Origin: DAOTWP01 sp034435675
GTDB lineage: Bacteria > Chloroflexota > Anaerolineae > Aggregatilineales > Phototrophicaceae
Direction of reading: 5' to 3'
Assembly: GCA_034435675.1 (NCBI GenBank)
Contig: DAOTWP010000286.1
Location: forward strand, 1-64,000
DNA: 64,000 nucleotides
Part shown: positions 52,717 to 60,823 of the stretch, piece by piece
Position numbering within the stretch: the stretch's first letter is position 1
How the letters are laid out: every line of letters begins with the position of its first letter
Position numbers and translations under genes: made by a program
Notes under the pieces: model-generated
What the model saw: only the letters and a program-made list of their open reading frames with translations
Told to the model about the DNA's origin: nothing
Database searches by the model: none

Positions 52717-52885
52717 TCGCTTGTCACCTTTCGTTAAGGTGTGCCGTAATGTTGAGGTCAAAAAAACGCTGTGGGTGGCGCAGCCGTCTACGGGCACATC
52801 CGAACAACCGCTCATCTGGAACAAACGCTATGGTAGCGGCAAACAGCGCCATTCTCAAGCAATTCTGACCCAGTGTGCGAAAGGA

Positions 52886-52905
52886 TAATGATATGTTAAT
52901 GATAT
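52886..52905. repeat. Direct repeat of TAATGATAT in the divergent gap
   Basis: TAATGATAT occurs at 52886-52894 and 52897-52905, an 11-bp period, about one helical turn. It lies in the gap between the GT4 gene and the decarboxylase operon, where no gene is visible over roughly 390 bp. Confidence 0.5.
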
Positions 52906-53049
52906 AAGCCTGCCTGCTGTGTTAACAGGGTGTCTCCTGGGGCAGTCTGCATTAAGGTCAAGCCGACAAATGACACCTATTTCGGTGACACACGGCGCTG
53001 AACCTCACCGGGCATTAAGGACTAGAATAGAAGATAGTTGCGTAGTGAT

Positions 53050-53063
53050 TCTGTTCAAACAGA
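53050..53063. promoter_or_regulatory. Operator-like dyad before the decarboxylase operon
   Basis: TCTGTT-CA-AACAGA is a perfect inverted repeat directly followed by GATAATA, a plausible -10 region (53063-53070), 40-58 bp before the mmdA ATG. A repressor bound here would cover the promoter. Confidence 0.4.
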
Positions 53064-53107
53064 GATAATACGCCACAGGGTATTTAACACGAAGGATAGG
53101 ATTACAC

Positions 53108-54649
53108 ATGCCTGAATTGGACCCGCGTATTGTAGAACTGCGCGCGCTGCGAGAACAAGCGCGGCAGGGCGGCGGCGCGGCGCGTATTCAACGCCAGCAT
53201 CAAAAAGGAAAACTTACCCCTTACGAGCGGCTGGAACTGCTGCTCGATCCCGGCACATTCAATGAACTTGAGCCATTTATCACCCATCAGAATGCCGACA
53301 ACAGCGAAATCTACCTGGGCGAAGGTGTCGTCACCGGCACCGGGCAGATTGACGGGCGCACCGTGTATGTATATGCGCAGGACTTCACGGTGCAGGGCGG
53401 CACGCTCAGCGAGATGCAGAGCGAAAAAATCTGCCGCGTGATGGATCTCGCCGTCCACAGCGGGTCGCCAATCATCGGACTGATCGACTCCGGCGGTGCG
53501 CGCATCCAGGAGGGCATCAAGAGTCTTGCCGGTTATGCCGAAATTTTTCGACGTAACGCGCTCTATTCTGGCGTCGTGCCGCAGATCAGCCTGATGCTGG
53601 GACCATGTGCCGGTGGGGCAGCGTATTCCCCGGCGCTGACCGATCTGATTCTGATGTCACAAAATGCCTATATGTTTATTACCGGACCGGAGGTCATCAA
53701 GACGGTCACGGGGGAACAGATTGATGTCGAGCGTCTGGGCGGCGCCCAGGTTCACGCGGCAATCAGCGGCACAGCGCATCTGGTCGGCACGGACGAAAGA
53801 GCGACACTGGAATTGTGCCGCAAGGTGCTGGGCTATCTGCCCTCGAACAATGTCGAGAATCCGCCGTTCATGGCACCGGAGGATGACCCCTTCCGCATGG
53901 ACGAGGCGCTGAATGCGCTGGTGCCGCTTGACCCCGGCAGCCCATACAGCATGCATGCCGCGCTGGAGCGCATTGTGGACCGTGGTTCCCTGCTGGAATT
54001 GCAGCCGCTGTATGCGCAGAATGCGATTATCGGTTTCGCGCGCATTGGCGGGCACAGCGTCGGTATTGTCGCGCAGGAACCATCGGTGATGGCGGGATCG
54101 ATTGATATTGAGGCTGCCGACAAAATCGCGCGTTTCGTGCGCCTGTGCGACTGCTTCAACCTGCCCATCGTTACCTTTGTGGATTCGCCAGGCTTTTTGC
54201 CGGGGGTGGATCAGGAGTATCGCGGCATCATCCGGCACGGCGCAAAAGTGCTCTATGCCTATTCCGAAGCAACAGTGCCCAAAATCAGCGTGATTACGCG
54301 CAAGGCATATGGCGGCGCGTATGTGGTCATGAGCAGCAAGTATCTGGGCACGGATCTCAATTATGCCTGGCCCAGCGCGGAAATCGCCGTGATGGGCGCA
54401 GAAGGCGCGGTGAATATCATCTACAAGGATGAAATCGCCGCCGCCGCCGACCCTGCCGCCGCCCGCCGCGAACTCAGCGAAATGTACCGGCTCAAGTTTA
54501 ACAGTCCCTATCTGGCTGCCAATGCCGGCTATGTGGACGACATTATCGAACCGCGCGAAACACGCCCCAAGCTGTACCAGGCGCTCAGTGCGCTGCGCGA
54601 TAAGTATTCGACCAACCCGCCGCGCAAGCACGGCAATATCCCTTTGTGA
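53108..54649 (+). CDS. mmdA: Carboxyltransferase subunit of a Na+-translocating acyl-CoA decarboxylase (methylmalonyl-CoA type)
   Basis: The 513-residue protein has the two crotonase-like halves of propionyl-CoA carboxylase beta/MmdA. The N-half has KGKLTPYERLELLLDPGTFN, GSPIIGLIDSGGARIQEGIK and GPCAGGAAYSPALTD. The C-half has VTFVDSPGFLPGVDQEYRGI, RKAYGGAYVVMSSK and AWPSAEIAVMGAEGAVNI. In decarboxylase complexes it moves the carboxyl group from the acyl-CoA to biotin. The three following genes encode the other pump subunits, so decarboxylation coupled to Na+ export is favoured over carboxylation. Methylmalonyl-CoA is the likeliest substrate by homology class, but glutaconyl-CoA cannot be excluded. 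Confidence 0.9.
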   Translation: MPELDPRIVELRALREQARQGGGAARIQRQHQKGKLTPYERLELLLDPGTFNELEPFITHQNADNSEIYLGEGVVTGTGQIDGRTVYVYAQDFTVQGGTLSEMQSEKICRVMDLAVHSGSPIIGLIDSGGARIQEGIKSLAGYAEIFRRNALYSGVVPQISLMLGPCAGGAAYSPALTDLILMSQNAYMFITGPEVIKTVTGEQIDVERLGGAQVHAAISGTAHLVGTDERATLELCRKVLGYLPSNNVENPPFMAPEDDPFRMDEALNALVPLDPGSPYSMHAALERIVDRGSLLELQPLYAQNAIIGFARIGGHSVGIVAQEPSVMAGSIDIEAADKIARFVRLCDCFNLPIVTFVDSPGFLPGVDQEYRGIIRHGAKVLYAYSEATVPKISVITRKAYGGAYVVMSSKYLGTDLNYAWPSAEIAVMGAEGAVNIIYKDEIAAAADPAAARRELSEMYRLKFNSPYLAANAGYVDDIIEPRETRPKLYQALSALRDKYSTNPPRKHGNIPL

Positions 54650-54661
54650 GGAGCGCTGACC

Positions 54662-55033
54662 ATGCCGGATATGAGCAACGCGGTACTCATCACGGTGATC
54701 GGGATGGGATTGGTTTTTGGCGCGATTGTGCTGCTGTGGCTGCTGCTGTGGACGCTGGTGCGCTTCACCGGGGACACCACCGATGTTCCCACGCCCGCCG
54801 CAGGGGACGCAGCGCCAGGCGACGAGGCTGTGGTCAGTCCGGCTGCCCTTAGCCCGGTGGAACTGCTGGCGCTCAAGCAGCGCGCGGCGGCAGTGGCGGT
54901 AGCCATTGCGCTGGCGCAGCATAACCGGCAGGGACGCCCGGTTGTGCCACCCATGCGGCTTGTCAGCGCGTGGCAGATCGTTATGCGCACGCACCAGTAT
55001 GGAGAACGCATCAGTCGAGGCAGACCGCAATGA
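54662..55033 (+). CDS. OadG-type gamma/delta subunit of the decarboxylase pump
   Basis: The 123-residue protein has a single N-terminal transmembrane helix (VLITVIGMGLVFGAIVLLWL) with the conserved GMG-x-VF of the OadG family. A Pro/Ala/Asp-rich linker and a cytosolic tail follow (AAVAVAIALAQHNRQGRPVV). It joins the carboxyltransferase to the membrane beta subunit. It is 12 bp after mmdA, and its stop overlaps the biotin-carrier start (ATGA). Confidence 0.85.
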   Translation: MPDMSNAVLITVIGMGLVFGAIVLLWLLLWTLVRFTGDTTDVPTPAAGDAAPGDEAVVSPAALSPVELLALKQRAAAVAVAIALAQHNRQGRPVVPPMRLVSAWQIVMRTHQYGERISRGRPQ

Positions 55034-55482
55034 AATATCGTGTCACGGTAGAAAACCAGACGTTTGAAATCGAAATCCATGACCTTGATGCCCGCCCGGT
55101 CATAGCTTACATTGACGGGCAGCCGTTCGAGGTTCATGTGGAAGAAGCTATTCCGGCACTGACCGCAGCCCCCGACCCTGACCGGCAGACACCTTCGGCA
55201 GCGGCGCGGGTTTACGGCACGCACTCTACGCCGGTATCGTCTTCAGATGGTGGGGCGGGCAAGAATCTGGGGATGGTACAGGCGCCGATTCCTGGGGTGA
55301 TTGTGTCGATTGCTGTGCAGCCGGGGGCGCAGGTGCAGCCCGGCGATGAACTGCTGGTGCTGGAAGCGATGAAGATGAAAAATGTGATTCGCGCCACCCG
55401 CATCGGGACAATCGCAGCCGTGCATGTCAGCCCTGGGCAGCAGGTCAAACACCATGATCCGCTGATCAGCTACACAGGGTAG
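55030..55482 (+). CDS. Biotin carboxyl carrier subunit of the decarboxylase pump
   Basis: The 150-residue protein has an N-terminal beta segment (KYRVTVENQTFEIEIHDLDA), a Pro/Ala/Ser linker (about 45-78), and a C-terminal biotinyl domain. K115 in the EAMKMKN motif is the biotin attachment site, and the hairpin APIPGVIVSIAVQPGAQVQP is typical. It shuttles the carboxyl group from MmdA to the Na+-pumping beta subunit. The ATG overlaps the stop of the previous gene, and a 12-bp gap separates it from the beta subunit. Confidence 0.93.
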   Translation: MKYRVTVENQTFEIEIHDLDARPVIAYIDGQPFEVHVEEAIPALTAAPDPDRQTPSAAARVYGTHSTPVSSSDGGAGKNLGMVQAPIPGVIVSIAVQPGAQVQPGDELLVLEAMKMKNVIRATRIGTIAAVHVSPGQQVKHHDPLISYTG

Positions 55483-55494
55483 CGGGGGCGATCA

Positions 55495-56616
55495 ATGGAA
55501 ACAATCCTGCAAGAACTGACGCGCGGAATTGGCGCGTTTTCGCTCGGCAATCTGGTGATGCTGACCGTCGGCGCGATTCTGATCACGCTGGCAGTTGTCA
55601 AGGAATATGAACCGGTGCTGCTGCTGCCGATTGGCTTTGGCTGCATTCTGGCGAATATTCCGCTGACCGGCATGACCGATGGCGATGGCTTGTTCGGGGT
55701 GCTTTACGCGGCGGGAATCGGCAATGAATTGTTCCCGCTGCTGATCTTTGTCGGCGTCGGGGCGATGATTGACTTCAGCCCACTGCTGGCAATGCCGCGT
55801 ATGGTGCTGTTGGGTGCGGCGGGGCAGTTTGGCATTTTTGGCACGCTGCTGCTGGCGACTCTGCTAGGCTTCCCGCTGAATCAGGCAGCGTCCATCGGGG
55901 TGATCGGGGCGATAGACGGACCAACGTCGATCTTTGTGGCGACGCAGCTTGCGCCGGAACTGCTCGCGCCGATTGCCGTTGCCGCCTATTCGTACATGAG
56001 CCTGATTCCGATTATCCAGCCGCCGCTGATGCGCCTGTTGACCACGCGCGCCGAACGGCGTATCCGCATGGAATATGCGCCGCGTCCGGTGTCGCACCGT
56101 GCGCTGGTGCTGTTCCCGGTGTTGATCACGGTGGTTGTCGGGCTGCTCGTGCCGGACGCCACGCCGCTGATCAGCATGCTGATGCTGGGCAACCTGCTGC
56201 GCGAAAGCCGCGTGGTAGAGCGGCTGAACAAGGCAGCACAGAACGAAATTATCAACATCGCCACGCTGTTTCTGGGGCTGGCGATTGGCTCAACGATGAT
56301 CGCGGACAGCTTCCTGAACTGGGCGACGATCCAGATTTTGCTGCTGGGACTGCTGGCGTTTGTGCTGGACACCGTTGCCGGACTGTTGTTTGGCAAGCTG
56401 CTCTCGCGCCTCAGCGGGGGCAAGATCAACCCGCTGATCGGGGCGGCTGGCATCAGCGCGTTTCCAATGGCGGGGCGACTGGCGGCGCAGATCGCGCAGG
56501 ACGAAGACTACGAAAACTTTATCCTGATGCACGCGATGGGGGCGAACACTGCCGGGCAACTGGGCAGTGTGATGGCAGGCGGCATTTTGCTGGCGCTGGT
56601 TTCGGGCATGGTGTGA
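55495..56616 (+). CDS. Na+-translocating decarboxylase beta subunit (OadB/GcdB/MmdB)
   Basis: The 373-residue integral membrane protein has about ten or eleven helices. Conserved functional segments are present: LIFVGVGAMIDFSPLLA, GAIDGPTSIFVATQLAP with the essential Asp, and PLIGAAGISAFPMAGRLAAQ with NFILMHAMGANTAGQLGSVM near the C-terminus. It decarboxylates carboxybiotin with a proton and exports Na+ across the membrane, generating sodium-motive force. It completes the four-subunit set. Confidence 0.95.
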   Translation: METILQELTRGIGAFSLGNLVMLTVGAILITLAVVKEYEPVLLLPIGFGCILANIPLTGMTDGDGLFGVLYAAGIGNELFPLLIFVGVGAMIDFSPLLAMPRMVLLGAAGQFGIFGTLLLATLLGFPLNQAASIGVIGAIDGPTSIFVATQLAPELLAPIAVAAYSYMSLIPIIQPPLMRLLTTRAERRIRMEYAPRPVSHRALVLFPVLITVVVGLLVPDATPLISMLMLGNLLRESRVVERLNKAAQNEIINIATLFLGLAIGSTMIADSFLNWATIQILLLGLLAFVLDTVAGLLFGKLLSRLSGGKINPLIGAAGISAFPMAGRLAAQIAQDEDYENFILMHAMGANTAGQLGSVMAGGILLALVSGMV

Positions 56617-56627
56617 GCTGACGAATT

Positions 56628-56651
56628 ATCAATGCATCAATCCATCAATCC
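56628..56651. repeat. Three tandem 8-bp units after the decarboxylase operon
   Basis: ATCAATGC, ATCAATCC and ATCAATCC follow each other without gaps. They lie 12 bp after the beta-subunit stop and upstream of the Ca2+ ATPase. Role unknown. Confidence 0.65.
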
Positions 56652-56710
56652 TGTCTTGCTGAACAAGGGGATTATGCCGGTCATAGATTTAATCGGATGA
56701 CGCTTTTCGC

Positions 56711-56734
56711 AGGGTTGAAGCATGCTTCAACCCT
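56711..56734. repeat. 24-bp perfect palindrome upstream of the Ca2+ ATPase
   Basis: The sequence AGGGTTGAAGCA and its exact reverse complement are joined at the centre (56722/56723), giving an uninterrupted palindrome followed by ACCGG. It lies 90 bp before the ATPase ATG. It could be a hairpin, an operator or a fragment of a dispersed intergenic repeat; the GC-rich mosaic around it favours the last. Confidence 0.7.
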
Positions 56735-56823
56735 ACCGGAGACTACCGCAGACCCGATTATTTTCTGGAAGAGCAGCATCCCTTTGTCCGCGCTTATCGA
56801 TAGAAACAAAGGCAAATGGCAGT

Positions 56824-59730
56824 ATGGCACTCAATTATGTTCATGCAGACATTGAACAAACGCTGCAAGACCTGCACAGCACGGCGGACAGCGGGCTGAG
56901 CTTCGCGGATGCTGCTGCCCGGCTGGAGAAGTTCGGGCGTAATGCGCTGCCCAGCGACGAGGGCACCAAATGGCTGGCGCTGATTCTGGGTCAGTTCACT
57001 GACCTGATGGTGGTAATTCTGCTGGCAGCAGCGGTCATTTCTGCGTTGCTGGGCGACAGCAAGGATGTCATCGTCATTATGGCGATTGTCGTCCTGAATG
57101 CCGTGATTGGCATTTATCAGGAATATAAGGCGGAACGCGCGCTGGCAGCGCTGAACGCGATGCAGGTCTCGCAAGTGCGTGTGCGGCGCGACGGCGAGGT
57201 GCGCCAGATCAGCGCGGACGAGCTTGTTCCCGGCGATGTCGTGCTGCTGGGCGAGGGCGACCGTGTGCCTGCGGACGGGCGCGTGATCGAAAGTATCAAC
57301 CTGCAGGTGGAAGAGGCGGCGCTGACCGGTGAGTCGCTGCCTGTCGAAAAGAACATCTTCGTCATCCCTGGCAGCGATGATGTGCCGCTGGGTGACCGGC
57401 ATAACATGGTCTTTATGGGCACAACGGTCAATTACGGGCGCGGCGAAATGGCGGTCACGCGCACCGGGCTGGATACCGAACTCGGTCATATCGCTAAGAT
57501 GCTGATGCAGGTCGAGCAGGGCACGACGCCGCTGGAACGCCGCCTCGACCGGCTGGCGAAAATCCTGGCGCTGGGCGCGGGTGTGGTGGTTGCCATCGTG
57601 TTTGTGGCGGGCGTGCTGCGCGGCATTCCCGTGCAGTCCATGTTCCTGACGGCGATCAGCCTGGCGGTTGCTGCTGTCCCGGAAGGGCTGCCCGCCTTGA
57701 TTACCATCAGCCTGTCGTTGGGCGGGGCGCGGATGATCAAACGCAATGCGCTGATCCGCCGCCTGCCTGCGGTGGAGACGCTTGGTTCGGTGTCGGTAAT
57801 TTGCTCGGACAAAACGGGTACGCTGACCAAAAACGAGATGACCGTAACGCAGGTGCAGCTTCCTGGCGCGGACGGCGTGCGTGTGGGCGGCTCTGGCTAT
57901 GCGCCGAAGGGCGATTTCCTGCGCGGCGAACAGCCGGTGGATGCCGGACGTGACCTGCCCCTGCGACGGCTGCTGCAAACCAGCGCCCTGTGTACCAACG
58001 CCTTTTTACAGCAGGACGAACGACGTTACAGCATCGTCGGCGATACCACCGAGGGTGCGCTGATTGTCGCGGCGCAGAAAGCCGGCTGGACGCGCGAACA
58101 TCTGGAAGATACGTTCCCGCGGGTGGCGGAACTGCCCTTCAGCAGTGAACGCAAGGCGATGACCACCGTGCATCGTGTGACCGAGGCAAGCGACGGTTTG
58201 CTGCCAGAGGCACGGTCCTATTTTGCGATCACCAAAGGCGCGCCCGATCAGGTGGTCGAGTGGGCAGCGCGTGAACTGCTGCCCGATGGTCCTGTAGCGC
58301 TGACGCCAGAGCGCCGCGCAGCATGGCAGCAGACCATTGACGGCATGGCGGGGCAGGGGCTGCGTGTGCTGGGGGTGGCTTATCGCCCGCTGGAACTAGT
58401 GCCGCAGCCAATGACGCCTGATGTTGAGCGTGAACTGATTTTTCTGGGGCTGCTGGGTATTCTTGATCCGCCGCGCCCCGAAGCCCGCGACGCTGTGCAA
58501 ACCGCGCGGGCGGCAGGCATTCGCACGATCATGATTACGGGCGACCACCTGCTGACGGCGGAGACGATTGCTCGTCAACTGACCATTCTGCCAGGTGACC
58601 AGCGCGCTGTGACCGGAACACAGCTTGATACGCTGGACGATGCCGGACTGGTGGATGCACTGGGTAAGACCTCGACCTTTGCGCGGGTTTCGCCGGAACA
58701 CAAGCTGCGGCTGGTGCGGGCGCTGCAAGCGCAGCAGCATATTGCCGCGATGACCGGCGACGGAGTCAACGATGCGCCCGCGCTGAAACAGGCGGACATC
58801 GGCGTGGCGATGGGCATCACCGGTACGGATGTGAGCAAAGGCGCGGCAGCGATGGTGCTGACCGACGACAACTTCGCCTCGATTGTCGCGGCGGTTGAAG
58901 AAGGACGCATCATCTATGACAACATCCGCAAATTCATCAAATACCTGCTCAGCTCGAATGTTGCCGAAATTCTGGTGATGTTCATTGCGCTGATGGTCGG
59001 CTTAAAGATCCCGATGCTGGCAATCCAGATTCTGTGGATTAACCTGGTCACGGACGGACTGCCGGCGATTGCGCTGGGGTTTGAGCGTGCCGAACGCGAT
59101 ATCATGCAGCGCAAACCGCGCCCGATCAACGAGAGTATCTTTGCCGACGGCATGGGCGTCTACATCATCTGGGTGGCGCTGCTGCTCACCGTTCTTACGC
59201 TGGGCAGTTATGTCCTCGGTTATACCGGACACGGCATGGATCCACTCAGCACAACCCTGGGGATTGAGCAGTTGGAGCGCGCGAAGGTCGTGTCACTCTC
59301 CGACGAAGCGCTCGTCCCGGCGGACTGGGACACGCTGACGCCGGAAGCGCGCACCGACGTGCTGCTGGAACATGAAAACGATGCGGGCGGACTGGAAGCA
59401 GCCAGCGGCGGCATCATCGGCGCGGCAGAGCGCATCCCGCGCACGATTGCATTCACCGTGCTGGGGCTGGGGCAAATCTTTCAGGTGATGGCAATTCACG
59501 GCGGCGCCAAAGAATCGTTCTTCCGCATTGGCTTTAAAGGCAACCGTGTGCTGCTGCTGGCGGTGGTTGCGGCGTTTGGCTTGCAGCTTGCCGTGATCTA
59601 TCTGCCGTTTATGCAGGCGATTTTCGAGACGGCGGCGCTGAGCGTCGGTGAACTGGTGCTGACGTTTGGGCTGGCATCGTTAATGCTGTTCGGGGTGGAG
59701 TTCTCCAAACTGTTCCGCCTGGGGAATTGA
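56824..59730 (+). CDS. Ca2+-type P-type ATPase (P2A, SERCA/PMR1-like)
   Basis: The 968-residue pump starts at the ATG 56824. It has a cation_ATPase_N domain (YVHADIEQTLQDLHSTADSG), the actuator motif TGES, the phosphorylation site D329 in CSDKTGTLTKNEMT, and the hinge motif MTGDGVNDAPALKQADIG. The transport helices show PEGLPA (P286 on, M4), SSNVAEI in M5 and NLVTDGLPA in M6, matching residues that bind Ca2+ in SERCA-type pumps; this favours Ca2+ over Na+/K+ or H+. It would export Ca2+ (possibly Mn2+) from the cytosol. An acidic insertion near 820-870 (EHENDAGGLEAASGG) lies between M7 and M8. Confidence 0.92.
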   Translation: MALNYVHADIEQTLQDLHSTADSGLSFADAAARLEKFGRNALPSDEGTKWLALILGQFTDLMVVILLAAAVISALLGDSKDVIVIMAIVVLNAVIGIYQEYKAERALAALNAMQVSQVRVRRDGEVRQISADELVPGDVVLLGEGDRVPADGRVIESINLQVEEAALTGESLPVEKNIFVIPGSDDVPLGDRHNMVFMGTTVNYGRGEMAVTRTGLDTELGHIAKMLMQVEQGTTPLERRLDRLAKILALGAGVVVAIVFVAGVLRGIPVQSMFLTAISLAVAAVPEGLPALITISLSLGGARMIKRNALIRRLPAVETLGSVSVICSDKTGTLTKNEMTVTQVQLPGADGVRVGGSGYAPKGDFLRGEQPVDAGRDLPLRRLLQTSALCTNAFLQQDERRYSIVGDTTEGALIVAAQKAGWTREHLEDTFPRVAELPFSSERKAMTTVHRVTEASDGLLPEARSYFAITKGAPDQVVEWAARELLPDGPVALTPERRAAWQQTIDGMAGQGLRVLGVAYRPLELVPQPMTPDVERELIFLGLLGILDPPRPEARDAVQTARAAGIRTIMITGDHLLTAETIARQLTILPGDQRAVTGTQLDTLDDAGLVDALGKTSTFARVSPEHKLRLVRALQAQQHIAAMTGDGVNDAPALKQADIGVAMGITGTDVSKGAAAMVLTDDNFASIVAAVEEGRIIYDNIRKFIKYLLSSNVAEILVMFIALMVGLKIPMLAIQILWINLVTDGLPAIALGFERAERDIMQRKPRPINESIFADGMGVYIIWVALLLTVLTLGSYVLGYTGHGMDPLSTTLGIEQLERAKVVSLSDEALVPADWDTLTPEARTDVLLEHENDAGGLEAASGGIIGAAERIPRTIAFTVLGLGQIFQVMAIHGGAKESFFRIGFKGNRVLLLAVVAAFGLQLAVIYLPFMQAIFETAALSVGELVLTFGLASLMLFGVEFSKLFRLGN

Positions 59731-59789
59731 CGCGCTTGCGTATTGTGCGCCGAATTGCGCTGAACAATCAGGTTCGACTGAAGCACAGA

Positions 59790-59820
59790 CAGAGCCAGCG
59801 CTGCGTGTGGGCTGGCTCTG
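59790..59820. terminator. Terminator between the ATPase and VOC genes
   Basis: CAGAGCCAGC (59790-59799) pairs perfectly with GCTGGCTCTG (59811-59820) around an 11-nt loop and is followed by GTGTTGTATTT. It lies between convergent genes. Confidence 0.7.
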
Positions 59821-59838
59821 GTGTTGTATTTGGGCAGG

Positions 59839-60630
59839 TTATTCCTGCCAGGGCATGGTCTGTTTCATCTGGATCGCTGCAAACATCGCCCCGGTAGGAT
59901 CACTGATGACCGCAAAGCGACCCGCAGAGGTATCATCAATGCCACTGAGGATTTTGCCACCCAGGGCGGGCACGCGCCCGGCAACCGCGTCAATATCGCT
60001 GACGGCGAAGTAAACCTGCCAGTGCGGCGGCATATCGCCCCATTGTGCATCCATCTGGAGGATACCGCCGTTCATGCGTCCCCTGTTATGGATGTAATGG
60101 TAGAACGGCACTTCTCCCTGCTCAAACGTCCAGCCCAGCACTTCGGCAAAGAAGGCTTTTGCTTTTTCGGCGTCGCGTGTCGCCAGTTCGTTCCAGACCA
60201 TCGCGCCGGGGGTGTTGACGATGTAGGCACCGATGTGTGTTTTGGGCTGCCAGAAGCTGATTGTCGCGCCGGTTGGATCCTGAATGACCATCATTCTGCC
60301 GTTGTCAAAGACATCAAACGGTGGTGCGATGACAGTGCCACCTGCCGCCGTGACTTTCTCAGGCAGGGAGTCCACATTGTCTACCGTGACGTACGTATTC
60401 CAGTGCGAAGGAACCCCCTGCGACTGCATCTCCGGCTGCATCGGGCTGATTGCGGCGGCGGTGTGCCCGTCCTTTTTGAGGAAGCTGTACATCTGGTCAT
60501 TGCCCATTGGCACTTCTTCCACCGTCCAGCCCAACAGCTCGGTGTAGAAGGGACGCGCCCGATCCACGTCGGTAGAGGCGCAGTCTGCCCAGGAAAATGT
60601 GCCGTGCGGGTACTTTGTAACCGTATACAT
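59839..60630 (-). CDS. VOC (glyoxalase/bleomycin-resistance superfamily) protein with two domains
   Basis: The 263-residue protein contains two tandem VOC modules. The first opens HGTFSWADCASTDVDRARPF followed by YTELLGW; the second is MVWNELATRDAEKAKAFFAE followed by VLGWTFE. Each has the short insert typical of the CFP-30B/hydroxylase-like glyoxalase group. The family binds metal and acts on diverse small molecules, and the substrate is unknown. Two ATGs occur in tandem (60633 and 60630); the second is better spaced from GAGGG. A LexA-like palindrome lies 37 bp upstream, which could place it under SOS control. Confidence 0.88.
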   Translation of the reverse strand: MYTVTKYPHGTFSWADCASTDVDRARPFYTELLGWTVEEVPMGNDQMYSFLKKDGHTAAAISPMQPEMQSQGVPSHWNTYVTVDNVDSLPEKVTAAGGTVIAPPFDVFDNGRMMVIQDPTGATISFWQPKTHIGAYIVNTPGAMVWNELATRDAEKAKAFFAEVLGWTFEQGEVPFYHYIHNRGRMNGGILQMDAQWGDMPPHWQVYFAVSDIDAVAGRVPALGGKILSGIDDTSAGRFAVISDPTGAMFAAIQMKQTMPWQE

Positions 60631-60666
60631 CATTAGCCCTCTTTCGCTTTTTGAATCAATGGAATC

Positions 60667-60680
60667 GGAACATATGTTCC
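60667..60680. promoter_or_regulatory. LexA/SOS-box-like palindrome upstream of the VOC gene
   Basis: GGAACATATGTTCC is a perfect 14-bp palindrome that contains GAAC-N4-GTTC, the core of the Gram-positive type LexA box. It is 37-50 bp before the VOC gene start, a normal operator position. A second overlapping dyad, TGTTC-CAT-GAACA, extends to the right. Confidence 0.5.
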
Positions 60681-60771
60681 ATGAACAGTGTAACATAGAT
60701 TTACTGCAATGCCTGTTAAATTCTCTTCAAATTTTTTGTTTGGAATGGATGATGCCTGCGTTGGGTTGCTG

Positions 60772-60790
60772 CCCGTCAAGACAGGACGGG
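60772..60790 (-). terminator. Weak hairpin downstream of the MalT-like gene
   Basis: CCCGTC (60772-60777) and GACGGG (60785-60790) can form a 6-bp stem with a 7-nt loop, 34 bp past the regulator stop. There is no U-tract on the minus strand, so termination is uncertain. Confidence 0.35.
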
Positions 60791-60823
60791 TCAGGATTGT
60801 GTTATCTGCGGTTTCGGCAGAAT

